DNA of 64,000 nucleotides from Dyella terrae (GCF_022394535.1 NZ_CP089414.1:4898001-4962000); one strand, 5' to 3'; shown: positions 55,577 to 64,000, counted from the first letter of the stretch. Translations and numbers: made by a program. The notes: generated from the sequence alone by a model not told the origin.

Positions 55577-55588
55577 TGCCAATTGGCA
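55577..55588. promoter_or_regulatory. 12-bp perfect palindrome TGCCAATTGGCA beside the promoter
   Basis: A perfect palindrome two bases upstream of the -35 box of the small-gene promoter and about 140 bases before selO. Its position fits an activator site for the small gene. The regulator is not known to me. Confidence 0.5.
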
Positions 55589-55729
55589 CTGAACATCGGC
55601 GTAAGTTCTTAGCAAGGCTGTCACAATTTCCACAAAGGTGAACCGCGCAATGTTCTGCGTTTTCTCGGCGAGATCTCCGCTGTTTGTGGCCCGTCCATTC
55701 ATGGGTGGCCTCCCTGGCCGCGTGTTGTC

Positions 55730-57289
55730 ATGACTCGTCTGACGTTCGACAACGCTTTCGTCCGCGAACTGCCGGCCGATGCCGGGCAGGGTTCGCACCC
55801 GCGCCAAGTGCTGGGTGCCCTTTATTCAAGGGTCGAGCCCACACCGGTGGCGGCACCGCAGGTGGTGGCCTGGTCGGCCGAGATGGCGCAGGCCTTGGGT
55901 CTCGATCCAGCAGAGATGGCGAGCCCAGGATTGGCCCAAGTGCTGGGCGGCAATGCGCTGCTCGAGGGCATGGAGCCGTTCGCGGCCAACTATGGCGGTC
56001 ACCAGTTTGGCGTCTGGGCGGATCAGTTGGGTGACGGGCGGGCGATCTCGCTGGGCGAAGTGCTTACGCATGCCGGCGAGCGTTGGGAGCTGCAACTGAA
56101 GGGTGCCGGCCGTACGCCGTACTCGCGTGGCGCCGATGGACGCGCGGTGCTGAGGTCGTCCGTTCGCGAGTTCCTGTGTAGCGAAGCGATGCATCACCTC
56201 GGCGTACCGACGACGCGCGCGCTCGGCCTGGTGGTGACGGGTGACACCGTAGTGCGCGACATGTTTTACGACGGGCATCCGCAGCAAGAGCCGGGTGCCA
56301 TCGTGTGTCGCGTCGCTCCCTCGTTTATTCGCTTCGGTAATTTCGAATTGCCGTCGGCGCGCGGAGATATCGCGCTGCTGAAACGCTTGGTCGACTTCAC
56401 CATCGCTCGCGATTTCCCCCACCTGCAAGGGGCGGGTGAACCGCTGTACGCACAATGGTTCGCCGAGGTGTGCGAGCGCACGGCGCGCATGGTGGCGCAT
56501 TGGATGCGCGTAGGTTTCGTGCATGGCGTGATGAACACCGACAACATGTCCATCCTCGGGCTCACCATCGACTACGGCCCGTATGGCTGGATCGACAATC
56601 TCGATCCGGAATGGACGCCCAATACCACCGATGCAGGACGTCGACGCTATCGTTTCGGTCAACAGCCGAACGTGGCGTGGTGGAACCTCAGTCGTCTTGC
56701 TATGGCGCTGGCGCCTCTGTTCAGCGGCACAGAACCTTTGCAGGCAGGCCTCGATCGTTACGCCGCCGCTTACGCGGAGGCCGATCGCGCCAACATTGCT
56801 GGCAAGCTGGGCCTGTCGGTGTGCAAGGACGAGGACGTGGAGCGCATGGGAGAGCTGTACGCACTGCTCACGGAGGCCGACGTGGATATGACGCTGTTCT
56901 TCCGCGCTCTGGCTGATGTCGACCCAGCCCAGCCCTCGCTGGCGCCGCTACAGGAATCGTTCTACGACGATGCCAAGCGACAGCAACACGAGCCCGCCCT
57001 CCAGGCATGGCTCGACAACTACGCATTGCGCGTACGTGAGGACGAACTTTCCGGCGAAGAGCATCGCGCGCGCATGCGTGCGGCCAATCCGCGCTACGTT
57101 CTACGCAACTATCTCGCACAGGAAGCCATCGATCGCGCGTCGGAAGGCGATTACAGCGGCATCCAGGAATTACTCGACGTTATGCGCCGTCCTTACGACG
57201 ATCAGCCGGGCCGCGAGCGATTCGCACGGAAGCGTCCGGAATGGGCCATACACAAGGCGGGTTGCTCGATGCTTTCCTGCAGTTCGTAA
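55730..57289 (+). CDS. selO: Protein adenylyltransferase SelO
   Basis: Pseudokinase that transfers AMP to Ser/Thr/Tyr of target proteins and is linked to redox stress. The 519-residue product has the typical blocks [22 protein letters not shown] (about 83-104), [24 protein letters not shown] and [19 protein letters not shown] with the metal-binding Asn and Asp. It ends [10 protein letters not shown]: the Cys near the end corresponds to the redox-active site where eukaryotic SelO carries selenocysteine. Convergent with trxC, with only three bases between the stop codons. Confidence 0.95.
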   Translation: MTRLTFDNAFVRELPADAGQGSHPRQVLGALYSRVEPTPVAAPQVVAWSAEMAQALGLDPAEMASPGLAQVLGGNALLEGMEPFAANYGGHQFGVWADQLGDGRAISLGEVLTHAGERWELQLKGAGRTPYSRGADGRAVLRSSVREFLCSEAMHHLGVPTTRALGLVVTGDTVVRDMFYDGHPQQEPGAIVCRVAPSFIRFGNFELPSARGDIALLKRLVDFTIARDFPHLQGAGEPLYAQWFAEVCERTARMVAHWMRVGFVHGVMNTDNMSILGLTIDYGPYGWIDNLDPEWTPNTTDAGRRRYRFGQQPNVAWWNLSRLAMALAPLFSGTEPLQAGLDRYAAAYAEADRANIAGKLGLSVCKDEDVERMGELYALLTEADVDMTLFFRALADVDPAQPSLAPLQESFYDDAKRQQHEPALQAWLDNYALRVREDELSGEEHRARMRAANPRYVLRNYLAQEAIDRASEGDYSGIQELLDVMRRPYDDQPGRERFARKRPEWAIHKAGCSMLSCSS

Positions 57290-57292
57290 GCC

Positions 57293-57730
57293 TTAGCGCA
57301 GCGCGTTGGCGAGGAACTGGCGTAGCTGCATACCGTTGAGCGCGCCGGCTTGACGTGCCACTTCGCGACCGTTGCGCATCACCAGCAAGGTCGGGATGCT
57401 GCGGATGCCGAAGCGCTGGGCCAACGCCGGTTGTGCTTCCGTGTCCACCTTGGCCAGCCGCAGTTGTGGCTCCAGACTCGCTGCCGCTTCGGCGAAGACT
57501 GGTGCGAAGCCGATGCACGGGCCACACCAGGGCGCCCAGAAATCGATCACCACGGGCAGGTCGCCGCGTGCTGCCACTGCGTCAAAGTTGTTCGCCGTGA
57601 GCGTTGCGGGCTTGCCCTCGAACAACTTCAGCTTGCAACGCCCACAAACGGGCTGTTCGCCCAGGCGGCTCTCCGGCACGCGATTGAGGGCCGAGCAGTG
57701 CGGGCAGGGAATGGACAGCGTGGTGGACAT
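57293..57730 (-). CDS. trxC: Thioredoxin 2
   Basis: A 145-residue thioredoxin with the N-terminal zinc finger of the TrxC group (CPHC at 9-12 and CGRC at 29-32), then a standard thioredoxin fold with the active site WCGPC (C69, C72) and cis-proline in SIPTLLV. TrxC-type thioredoxins respond to oxidative stress in E. coli. The ATG at 57730 is chosen because it begins the zinc finger; the frame is open upstream across the neighbouring gene's start region without family sequence. Convergent with selO, itself a redox-linked enzyme. Confidence 0.95.
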   Translation of the reverse strand: MSTTLSIPCPHCSALNRVPESRLGEQPVCGRCKLKLFEGKPATLTANNFDAVAARGDLPVVIDFWAPWCGPCIGFAPVFAEAAASLEPQLRLAKVDTEAQPALAQRFGIRSIPTLLVMRNGREVARQAGALNGMQLRQFLANALR

Positions 57731-57803
57731 AGCGGGCCTCGTTGGCCAAAACTCATTACAGCGCCAGATGGCGTTCCCTGCATCAGGAAACAAGGGAGGC
57801 GAC

Positions 57804-58271
57804 GTGCGCGAGCGAGGGCCAGGTTCCCATGCAGGCCGCTGGGCCGGCCTGGCGGCTGGCGTGATTTGGACCTTGCCCAACAGCCTGCTTGGGCTGGTGG
57901 CGGGGCTCGCCTGCGTGCCCTGGGGCGCCAGGCCCGAGTGGCGCAGCCGCGACTATGCGTTGGCTTTCCGCCGCATGCCGTCCTGGGGCGCTGGAGGCGC
58001 ACTGACGTTGGGCAACGTGATTCTCTACTCCTGCGATACGCTCGACACGCCGTGCTTCACTTACGCCCATCGCGCAGGCCTTCGCCAGGAGCCGCGCATT
58101 TCACTGGCAGCCCACGAGCGAGCGCACGTATTCCAGTACATGGTGCTGGGGCCGTTGTTTCTTCCGTTCTACGCAGCATGTGGCGGTATCAGCGCACGCA
58201 ATCGTTTCGAGCGCGCTGCGGATCGTTACGCCCAACGCGAAGGTGGCTGGTGGCCGTGGCCCATGGCGTGA
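57804..58271 (+). CDS. Small membrane-associated HExxH protein
   Basis: A 155-residue protein starting at GTG 57804 (GGGAGG five bases upstream; an ATG at 57768 is possible). It has one hydrophobic segment near the start (GLAAGVIWTLPNSLLGLVAGL) and a second near residue 115. Between them is HERAHVFQY, an HExxH zinc motif (H104, E105, H108), followed at about 135-141 by FERAADRYA, where a Glu or Asp could be the third ligand as in gluzincins. This may be a small zinc peptidase or an inactive relative. It sits convergent with the glycosyltransferase gene. Confidence 0.75.
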   Translation: MRERGPGSHAGRWAGLAAGVIWTLPNSLLGLVAGLACVPWGARPEWRSRDYALAFRRMPSWGAGGALTLGNVILYSCDTLDTPCFTYAHRAGLRQEPRISLAAHERAHVFQYMVLGPLFLPFYAACGGISARNRFERAADRYAQREGGWWPWPMA

Positions 58272-58284
58272 GCCGTGGTGCTCG

Positions 58285-59685
58285 TCAAACGCGATGGCGC
58301 GCGTGTCGTGGAATGAGGCACGAGAGATAGCCCGCGATGCTCACGGGCTTGAGCAGCAGTCCGTAGATCAATGCATAACCGAGCAACCCCAATGGATTTC
58401 TGCGCACGTTGAGCCCAAGCGTGTGGAACATGCGCGATTGCACGGCGTAGATAACGAGGTTGCCAAGCAGGGCCATGGGTACCGCGAACACCAATACGGG
58501 ACCGGCCAACCAATAGATGCCAGTGCATGCGAGAACCGTGGCGGGTATGAGCGCTACGGTGTAGATCAGGTCGGTATAGAGCAATAGCAGGTTCCACCAG
58601 ATAAAGAAGGTGCTCAGCTTGCGCCGGAATAACAACGAGCCGTGGGTCTTAAGCGCTTCGACAACGCCGCGCGACCACCTCCGGCGTTGTTCGAAAAATG
58701 ATGCAAGCGACGCGGGCACGCGGACGAAGGCGATCGCGTTCTCCGCGTAGCCCACGCGATGATGGTCGCGCAGGATGGCCCAGGTCAGCACGATGTCTTC
58801 GCCCGCGCATTCGGGCCATCCGCCGACGACGCGCAGGATGTCGGTGCGATACAGCGAAAACGTTGCGGGCGCGACCAGCGTGCCCTGGCAAAGGCTCTGC
58901 ACCCGCCGGGTGGCCGAGATGCCTTGGAAATAGTCCCACTCTTGCATGCGCGTCATGGGGTTTTGCCGCGAATTGCCTACCAATACCGCACCGGCGACCG
59001 CCGCAGTATTCGGGGGATCGCTCAAGTAGCGCGTCACGAGTTGCCGAAGCGCTTGCGGATGCAGGTGGGCATCGGCATCCAGCGTTACGGTGATGGGATG
59101 CGCGGCTAGCCTCAGGCCTGCATTGAGCGCCCTCGATTTGCCGCCAGCGCATGCGAGGTCGAGCACTTCCAGCCATGGGTAGCGCGCGCTGCGCAAATGG
59201 TCGAGCGTGGCATCGGTGGATCCATCGTTGATCACCATCACTTCCACAGGCGCGGGATAGCGCTGCGCTGCAATGCTGGCCAGCGTGTCGAGGATGGTGT
59301 CCTGCGCATTGTGGGCAGCGATCAGGATACTCACCGCGGGAAAATCACCGTCGGCGAAGTGAGAACGCACGGGGCGCCGGTCGAGCAGCAGGCCAGTCGC
59401 CAGGAACACACTCATGAAAGCCGGAAGTACTGCGATGCCAAGGATGAGCAACTGAGCCAGTAGCCGCGTTCCCGTGGATTCCAAACCGGCAGTCCAATGG
59501 GACGACAGAACATACGCAAACGTGGCCCATCCGAACGAGAGGGCGAACGCCAGCATGAACTTGAAGACCACCGGCACGTAGCGCGGGCGATGCATCGAGA
59601 TGTCGTTGGCGGCAGCAAGCGGCAGGCGGACCGTTATCGGAAACGGCCGTCGTTTTGCTGACCAGTCTTGTGCGTTGACACTCAT
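58285..59685 (-). CDS. Membrane glycosyltransferase family 2 (PgaC/N-glycosyltransferase type)
   Basis: A 466-residue processive-type glycosyltransferase. Two membrane segments precede the catalytic domain (PAVSILIAAHNAQDTILDTL), with the DXD-like DADAHLHP, the catalytic GEDIVLTW and the processivity motif QRRRWSRG; three or four membrane segments follow. This layout is that of PgaC/IcaA, hyaluronan and cellulose synthases, so it probably polymerises and exports a beta-linked sugar polymer. No pgaA/B/D-like partners are next to it. The ATG overlaps the stop of a 43-codon ORF by four bases. Confidence 0.88.
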   Translation of the reverse strand: MSVNAQDWSAKRRPFPITVRLPLAAANDISMHRPRYVPVVFKFMLAFALSFGWATFAYVLSSHWTAGLESTGTRLLAQLLILGIAVLPAFMSVFLATGLLLDRRPVRSHFADGDFPAVSILIAAHNAQDTILDTLASIAAQRYPAPVEVMVINDGSTDATLDHLRSARYPWLEVLDLACAGGKSRALNAGLRLAAHPITVTLDADAHLHPQALRQLVTRYLSDPPNTAAVAGAVLVGNSRQNPMTRMQEWDYFQGISATRRVQSLCQGTLVAPATFSLYRTDILRVVGGWPECAGEDIVLTWAILRDHHRVGYAENAIAFVRVPASLASFFEQRRRWSRGVVEALKTHGSLLFRRKLSTFFIWWNLLLLYTDLIYTVALIPATVLACTGIYWLAGPVLVFAVPMALLGNLVIYAVQSRMFHTLGLNVRRNPLGLLGYALIYGLLLKPVSIAGYLSCLIPRHARHRV

Positions 59686-59813
59686 GCGCGAGCCTGCTGC
59701 TGCAATGGCCTGTCGCGTGCCTGCGACGGATGATGCGCCCGCCCGCGGCTGCGGGAAAGCGCTTCATACGCCTGGCGCGCGCACGCCGGGTTGGCCCTGT
59801 GGCTTCTTGCCAT
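59682..59813 (-). CDS. Possible 43-aa basic protein coupled to the glycosyltransferase
   Basis: An open frame of 43 codons starting at ATG 59813 with GAGAGG seven bases upstream, a good ribosome-binding site, and ending in the ATGA overlap with the glycosyltransferase. The product is Arg/Ala/Gln-rich with no membrane segment and no recognised motif. It may be a true small protein or a leader ORF that sets translation of the enzyme. It is not long enough to judge by composition alone. Confidence 0.5.
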   Translation of the reverse strand: MARSHRANPACARQAYEALSRSRGRAHHPSQARDRPLQQQARA

Positions 59814-59940
59814 AACTCGGCCTCTCGTTAGTTTGAGGGCAAGAGTTGTGCCAGTGGGGTGGCGCGGCAATATCGCGACAATCTCCGGGAAAAGCGGTCA
59901 ATTCACCCGTGATGGCCCATGGTCGAGCTGGGGCGGCAGA

Positions 59941-59966
59941 CGCGCGTCGACACAAATCGACGCGCG
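59941..59966 (-). terminator. Hairpin after the SH3-domain gene
   Basis: cgcgcgtcga pairs exactly with tcgacgcgcg around a 6-base loop, 35 bases past the SH3 gene stop and upstream of the 43-codon ORF. No T-run follows, so it is a transcript-end or attenuator candidate. Confidence 0.45.
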
Positions 59967-60000
59967 ACGGCGCATGCGTACGTTAGGAGTGCACGCAAGT

Positions 60001-60780
60001 TCAGGCGCCCTGATTGCCGCCTTGGTTGCCCGGTGCCGGGCGCGGCTGCGGTCGGGGTGCGGGGCGCTGGTTGCCTTGTCCCGGCGATGGCCGGTTGCCG
60101 CCCTGGTTCGGCGGCGGGCGATTGCCCCGGGGCGGACGATTGCCACCTTGGTTCGGCGGTGGGCGATTGCCTCCCGGCGGCCGGGGATTCTGTCCCGGGG
60201 GACGGGCTCCCGGATTCGGGCTCGGACGATTGTTCGAAGGCGGTCGGTGGCCTTGCGACGGCGGTGGGCGATTGCCCGACGGCGGGGGACGGTGTCCGCC
60301 GCCGGATGGCGGACGATAGCCAGGGCCGGGCGGCCGATAGCCGGGACGCCAGCCGGGCGGTCGCGGCGGCGGGCGCGGTGCATATGGACGGCCATACCAA
60401 TAATCGCGATTGCGATAGAACGGCCGGTTCACGTAGTACGAGCCCCAGTAAGCGGCGATCGAGAAGGTGACAATGGGAATGCCAATGCGTGCACCGTAGT
60501 CGGCCACATACACCGGCTGGTTCTGATAGGTGTACTGCACGTACGTGCCGGCCACCCAGCCGCGCATGCCCATGGTGATCACATCGCACCAGCCCCAGCC
60601 CGCGGTACAACCCTGGATCGCCACGCCGGCGCCGGCGGGCAGTTGCGCGATAGTGGGGTAGCTGATGTCCGGCCCGGCGTACAGGTCGACGTACGCGGTG
60701 ACCACGCCATTCGTTTGCGCGAAGGCCGCGGGACTCGCCAATCCGAACAGCACCAGCACGGTCCAGACGATCCGTTTCAT
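60001..60780 (-). CDS. Exported SH3-domain protein with proline/glycine-rich repeats
   Basis: A 259-residue protein with a signal peptide (MKRIVWTVLVLFGLASPAAFA), then a bacterial SH3-like domain (about residues 22-85: VTAYVDLYAGPDISYPTIAQL, with the later GMRGWVAGTYVQY), and a C-terminal half made almost only of Pro, Gly, Arg, Asn and Gln, with recurrent units such as GNRPPPNQGG. SH3-like domains of this sort bind cell-wall peptides; the repetitive tail is probably disordered and basic. GAGAGG lies six bases upstream of ATG 60780. The number of repeats may vary between strains. Confidence 0.8.
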   Translation of the reverse strand: MKRIVWTVLVLFGLASPAAFAQTNGVVTAYVDLYAGPDISYPTIAQLPAGAGVAIQGCTAGWGWCDVITMGMRGWVAGTYVQYTYQNQPVYVADYGARIGIPIVTFSIAAYWGSYYVNRPFYRNRDYWYGRPYAPRPPPRPPGWRPGYRPPGPGYRPPSGGGHRPPPSGNRPPPSQGHRPPSNNRPSPNPGARPPGQNPRPPGGNRPPPNQGGNRPPRGNRPPPNQGGNRPSPGQGNQRPAPRPQPRPAPGNQGGNQGA

Positions 60781-60847
60781 GGCTGCCTCTCCCGGGTATA
60801 CAGGTCGATGAGACTGCGCCAACCGCGAAGGGGGCGTCAACAGAAGA

Positions 60848-62161
60848 TCAAGTTGGTTGGTCAGGCGAAAGCGTCGGCTTGCGCGCAATGAGCCGCCAAC
60901 ACAGGTAGAACGGGCCGCCCGCCAGCAGCAGCACCGCACCCCACATCAGCGGCTCCGTGCCGGCACCGGCGAGCGCCCAGAGCGAGAAAGCCAGGGCGAA
61001 CGCGGCTACCAGTCGGCGGGTCCAGGCTGCGCGGCCACTTTCCAGGCGCCACCAGGCCAGCGTGGTGACCAGGTAGGGCAGCAGGTTGGTGGCGGTCGAC
61101 AGCAGGATCACGAAGGTGAACAGTGCCACCAGTGAGCGTGTGAAATTGGCCGCGATCAACAAACTGGTAAGTACGCTGCTGATGAGCAGGCCGATCCACG
61201 GCGTGCCGTGGCGGTCTACCCGTGCGAACAGCCGGGGAAACATGCCGTCCTGCGCTGCCGCCATCGTGGTCTGCGCTACTAACAGCACCCAACCATTGAG
61301 TGTGCCAAAGCACGACACGACGGCCACGGCCGCCACGCCGATGCCGGCCATGGTTCCCCATGCGTGCGTGGCCGCTGCTGCCATCGGCGCCGCGGAAGCG
61401 GCGAGCTGATCACGCGGAAGCATGCCAATCACCACCGTGCAGGCCAGCATGGTGGCAATGCCAGCGACGATGGTGCCGATCATGGTGGCGCGTGGCACGG
61501 TGCGCAGCGGATCCTTCACCACGCCGGTGGGCACGGTAGCTGTTTCCAGCCCCAGCAACGCCCATAGCGCCAGCGTGGCGGTGGATAGCGCCACACCGGG
61601 CAGCGACAGCCCGTCGGGGTTGAATGGGCGATACGAGCCCGCGTGCAACGTGCCCAGCCCGATCAGGCCAAACAGCAATAAAGGGACGAGCTTGAGCAGC
61701 GTCGTCACCATCGCGACGCGACCGGCTTCGCGCACGCCGGCCAGCGTAATGCCGGTACATATCCACAATGCGGCTAGCGCGCACAGCGCGCTGCGCAGCG
61801 GCGTCGATGTGGCGGCCGGCCACAGGGCGCCAAGGCTGCCCGCAAAAGCCACCGCCAGCGCGGCGTTCGCCGACCAAGTGCAAATCCAGTAGCTCCACGC
61901 CACCAGAAAACCGGTGGTGTCACCGAAGGCGCAACGTGCATAAGCGTAAGGGCCGCCATGATTGGGAATACCTTGCGCCAACCACGCGAATATCTGCGCC
62001 AGTGCGAGCGCGCCGCACAGTGTTATCGCCCAGCCGAGCAGACTTGCCGCGCCAAACGGCGCCATGGCTGCGGGCAGTACGAAGATGCCCGAGCCGATGA
62101 TGTTGCCGATCACCAGCGCGACCAGTGTCCACTGGCCGATCACACGCGTGGTGCCGCTCAT
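60848..62161 (-). CDS. APC-superfamily amino acid/polyamine transporter
   Basis: A 437-residue transporter with 12 membrane segments. The APC signature VALVIGNIIGSGIFVLP lies in the first membrane segment and the conserved GGPYAYARCAFG in the third. It looks closest to the arginine-agmatine/YjeH branch of amino acid exchangers and exporters. Its start overlaps the end of the Rieske oxygenase by four bases (ATGA), so the two are made together; the transporter may import the oxygenase's substrate or export its product. It is the second APC permease in the window and is not close to the one at 2209. Confidence 0.9.
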   Translation of the reverse strand: MSGTTRVIGQWTLVALVIGNIIGSGIFVLPAAMAPFGAASLLGWAITLCGALALAQIFAWLAQGIPNHGGPYAYARCAFGDTTGFLVAWSYWICTWSANAALAVAFAGSLGALWPAATSTPLRSALCALAALWICTGITLAGVREAGRVAMVTTLLKLVPLLLFGLIGLGTLHAGSYRPFNPDGLSLPGVALSTATLALWALLGLETATVPTGVVKDPLRTVPRATMIGTIVAGIATMLACTVVIGMLPRDQLAASAAPMAAAATHAWGTMAGIGVAAVAVVSCFGTLNGWVLLVAQTTMAAAQDGMFPRLFARVDRHGTPWIGLLISSVLTSLLIAANFTRSLVALFTFVILLSTATNLLPYLVTTLAWWRLESGRAAWTRRLVAAFALAFSLWALAGAGTEPLMWGAVLLLAGGPFYLCWRLIARKPTLSPDQPT

Positions 62162-63246
62162 GCGTCGGCCTTCGTTTCGCGATAGGCGCGACGCACCATC
62201 TCGTGAAAGTGGTGCACTGCATTTTCCCGCAGCGGATTCAGGCGGCCGGCCTCGTACGAGCCCGATGCCAATCCGCGCTGTACGTCCGCGCAGATGGTGA
62301 CGTCTTCGTCCTGCACTTCGTCGCTGAACTCGACGTCGCGTGCGCGCCGCGCCTGTGCTTCCGGACTGTCGTCGGGTGGGTAATAGAAATCGAACTCTAC
62401 CCGGCAGCGATCTACGCCCAGTGGCAGCACGCGGTTGGTCTGCAAGCGCGCGGGCAAGATATTGAGCATCGTGTTGGGATGGATGAAGTAGTACAGCGCC
62501 TCACCGCTGCCATACAGGTCCCCCGAACTTTCCAGCGGGCTGTACTGGAACGAATACCACTGCGCCGTTTCGGTGATGTAGCTGCGGTAATCGAGCAGGC
62601 TATTGAGGCCAGGGTGAATGTGCGGGACGTGGTAACCCTCCAGATAGTTGTCCACGTACACCTTCCAGTTGCAGGCCACGTCGTAGCTCGCTCGATGATG
62701 GAACTGATAGTTCTCCAGCGAGCGTTCCGGGCCCAACCGTTCATCGATGCCGGCCACCAGCTCCCGAAAAGGCGGCGCCTCACCGATCGCCACAAACACC
62801 AACCCCTGCCATACCTGTACGCGCACCTCAGGCAGACGGATATCCGACGGATTGAAATCCTGCGCGCGGCCCATCTCGGGCGCACCGCGCAGCACGCCGT
62901 CGAGGCCGTACGTCCAACCGTGGTAGCGACAGCGCAGAGCCTTCGCGCCACGGCCATCGCAACCGGCGATAGGGCCCGCGCGGTGGCGGCATACGTTGTG
63001 GAAGGCTCGGATGATGTTGTCCTCACCGCGCACGATGATCAGCGGCAAGCCGGCGATCTCCGTGACCACGTGATCGCCTGACTCAAGTATTTGCGACTGG
63101 TGGCAAACCAACTGCCAGCTGCGCGCGAAGATGGCGCGTGCGTCCAGGTGAGGCATGCGTGGATCGGTATAGAAGCGGGCGGGCAGTGTCAGCGCGTAGT
63201 CGAGCGGCTGGGGCGCAAGAACGGAGTCGTCGAGCAGGTCACGCAT
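62158..63246 (-). CDS. Rieske non-heme iron oxygenase, alpha subunit
   Basis: A 362-residue oxygenase. The Rieske [2Fe-2S] ligands are C86 and H88 (CRHRAG) and C106 and H109 (CRYHGW). The mononuclear iron site has D199 in the bridging position of DNYLEGYHVPHIHPGL with H206 and H211, and a further Asp later. It resembles the choline/betaine/carnitine monooxygenase group. No ferredoxin or reductase gene lies beside it in the window. The ATG at 63246 is preferred to the GTG two codons earlier. It is translationally coupled to the APC transporter. Confidence 0.9.
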   Translation of the reverse strand: MRDLLDDSVLAPQPLDYALTLPARFYTDPRMPHLDARAIFARSWQLVCHQSQILESGDHVVTEIAGLPLIIVRGEDNIIRAFHNVCRHRAGPIAGCDGRGAKALRCRYHGWTYGLDGVLRGAPEMGRAQDFNPSDIRLPEVRVQVWQGLVFVAIGEAPPFRELVAGIDERLGPERSLENYQFHHRASYDVACNWKVYVDNYLEGYHVPHIHPGLNSLLDYRSYITETAQWYSFQYSPLESSGDLYGSGEALYYFIHPNTMLNILPARLQTNRVLPLGVDRCRVEFDFYYPPDDSPEAQARRARDVEFSDEVQDEDVTICADVQRGLASGSYEAGRLNPLRENAVHHFHEMVRRAYRETKADA

Positions 63247-63334
63247 GGACACATCACCGGCAGCTATTTGTCCTACTATTTAAACCTATGGGGGCGGCAA
63301 GGGAAGGGGGGGGATGCGGCCGGCGCCTCAAATG
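63247..63334. other. Short region upstream of the Rieske gene
   Basis: An A/T-rich patch (ctactatttaaacctatg, 63273-63290) lies about 30 bases before the Rieske start codon and probably holds its promoter; TTTAAA-like hexamers occur, but I cannot pick one pair. A run of eight G lies next to the start of repeat copy B. Confidence 0.4.
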
Positions 63335-64000
63335 TGGGGTGGTTGCTCGCCTCATCGTTTCGATGAAACCGTCATCCCTGCGTAGGCAGGGATCCAGTAG
63401 CCGTGGGTATGGTTGTCGCTTCATGCGCTGCCGCGATCTGGCCGCTTACGCAGCGGGCGTTTCGACCTCCTGCCGGAGGCCGGGTTACTTTTCTTTGTTG
63501 GTCCAAAAGATCCCACGGGGACTAGCTTCGCGTCGAAAGTAACCCAAAGAAAATGGCCGATAAGGCCAACGCCCGCAGCATTACCTTGGGATAAGCCCGA
63601 ACGCTCGAGGAACGTTGCTGCTTGGCAACCTTCGCCGCTACACAGCAGGTACTTCAGAGCGCTTCGCAACGCGCCGTCGCGGAGAGGACTTAAAGCAGGC
63701 TTCGCTACGCTTCCCGACCGGTGTGGAGAACTCGCCACACAACGGCACTCCATTTCTTCCCTGAACTTTCCTAACCTTGTGCACCAAGGCAGGAGCAACG
63801 CGACTTGCCGCGATGCGATGTGCAGCGAAGCTGCACGAGCCGTCGGCTCGGTGCTTTTGACCTTCGGGCCCCCTGTGCGGCGGTGAGGGGTGGACGAGAA
63901 GGCCCGCAGGGGGGATCGGCAAGGATGCCGATCCCTTTTCGCCGGGGCAGGAGCCCCGTCGAAAAGCCCGGCCGCCCCTCACGAACTGGCCGGCGCAGCC
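63335..64000. repeat. Compound intergenic repeat, copy B (inverted, runs off window)
   Basis: The same element as at 34141-35045 but reversed. The sequence from gctcgcctca...cgtttcgatgaaaccgtcatccctgcg at the left matches the reverse complement of 34985-35045; later blocks match in order back to about 34380 by base 64000: the seven-part hairpin field, ggcagcgg..., gcgcttcgcaac..., and the gggatcggca..tgccgatccc hairpins. The missing part should include the other inverted end, about 230 bases beyond the window. Differences from copy A are scattered substitutions and short indels, for example an extra segment near 63510-63535. Confidence 0.85.

Overview
The window is high-GC chromosomal DNA from a gammaproteobacterium, most likely order Lysobacterales (Xanthomonadales), family Rhodanobacteraceae (Dyella / Luteibacter / Rhodanobacter type). 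The reasons are the unbroken block rpsB-tsf-pyrH-frr-uppS-cdsA-dxr-rseP-bamA-lpxD-fabZ-lpxA-lpxB-rnhB, the character of the proteins (GumN/TraB family, S9 and penicillin-acylase-type exported hydrolases) and the intergenic repeats. This placement is by recognition, not by a search.

Layout. 1-4232: the 5' part of dnaE runs off the left edge; a TlpA-like thioredoxin, an APC permease and a small hypothetical gene lie between dnaE and rnhB. 4233-19264, minus strand: the translation, isoprenoid and envelope block. It starts with rpsB-tsf behind a strong promoter and a long leader, then pyrH, frr, uppS, cdsA, dxr, rseP and bamA, then the lipid A / fatty acid genes lpxD, fabZ, lpxA and lpxB, and rnhB. 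Many neighbours overlap by 4-8 bases. 19265-34101, mainly plus strand: map, a cysteine-rich exported protein, glnD, dapD, an ArsC/YffB-like gene, an MbfA-like iron exporter, dapE and an S9 peptidase; then penicillin-acylase-like and NAGPA-domain genes on minus, a VOC protein and two coupled Nudix genes.

34102-35085 holds a compound repeat of about 0.9 kb with imperfect inverted ends. A second copy in opposite orientation starts at about 63335 and runs off the right edge. 35086-42512 is an accessory cluster I cannot match to a described pathway: ketosynthase plus acyl carrier protein (minus), a FemAB/GNAT-like protein plus an arginase-fold protein plus a CPBP membrane protease (plus), then alpha/beta hydrolase, two small EamA/SMR-like membrane proteins and a DegT-type PLP aminotransferase (minus). 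Together they suggest building, amino-modifying and exporting an acyl-derived small molecule or lipid.

42806-63246: parC, a GumN/TraB protein, cfa, and a crcB-DUF190 fluoride-export pair behind a clear fluoride riboswitch. These are followed by a Bcr/CflA exporter, a trypsin-like protease, an RluA-type pseudouridine synthase, an rsmC broken by a single-base frameshift, rsuA, a small gene with a good promoter, selO, trxC, a small HExxH membrane protein, a glycosyltransferase with a coupled 43-codon ORF, an SH3/proline-rich exported protein, an APC permease and a Rieske oxygenase. I saw no tRNA, rRNA, CRISPR array, transposase or prophage gene.
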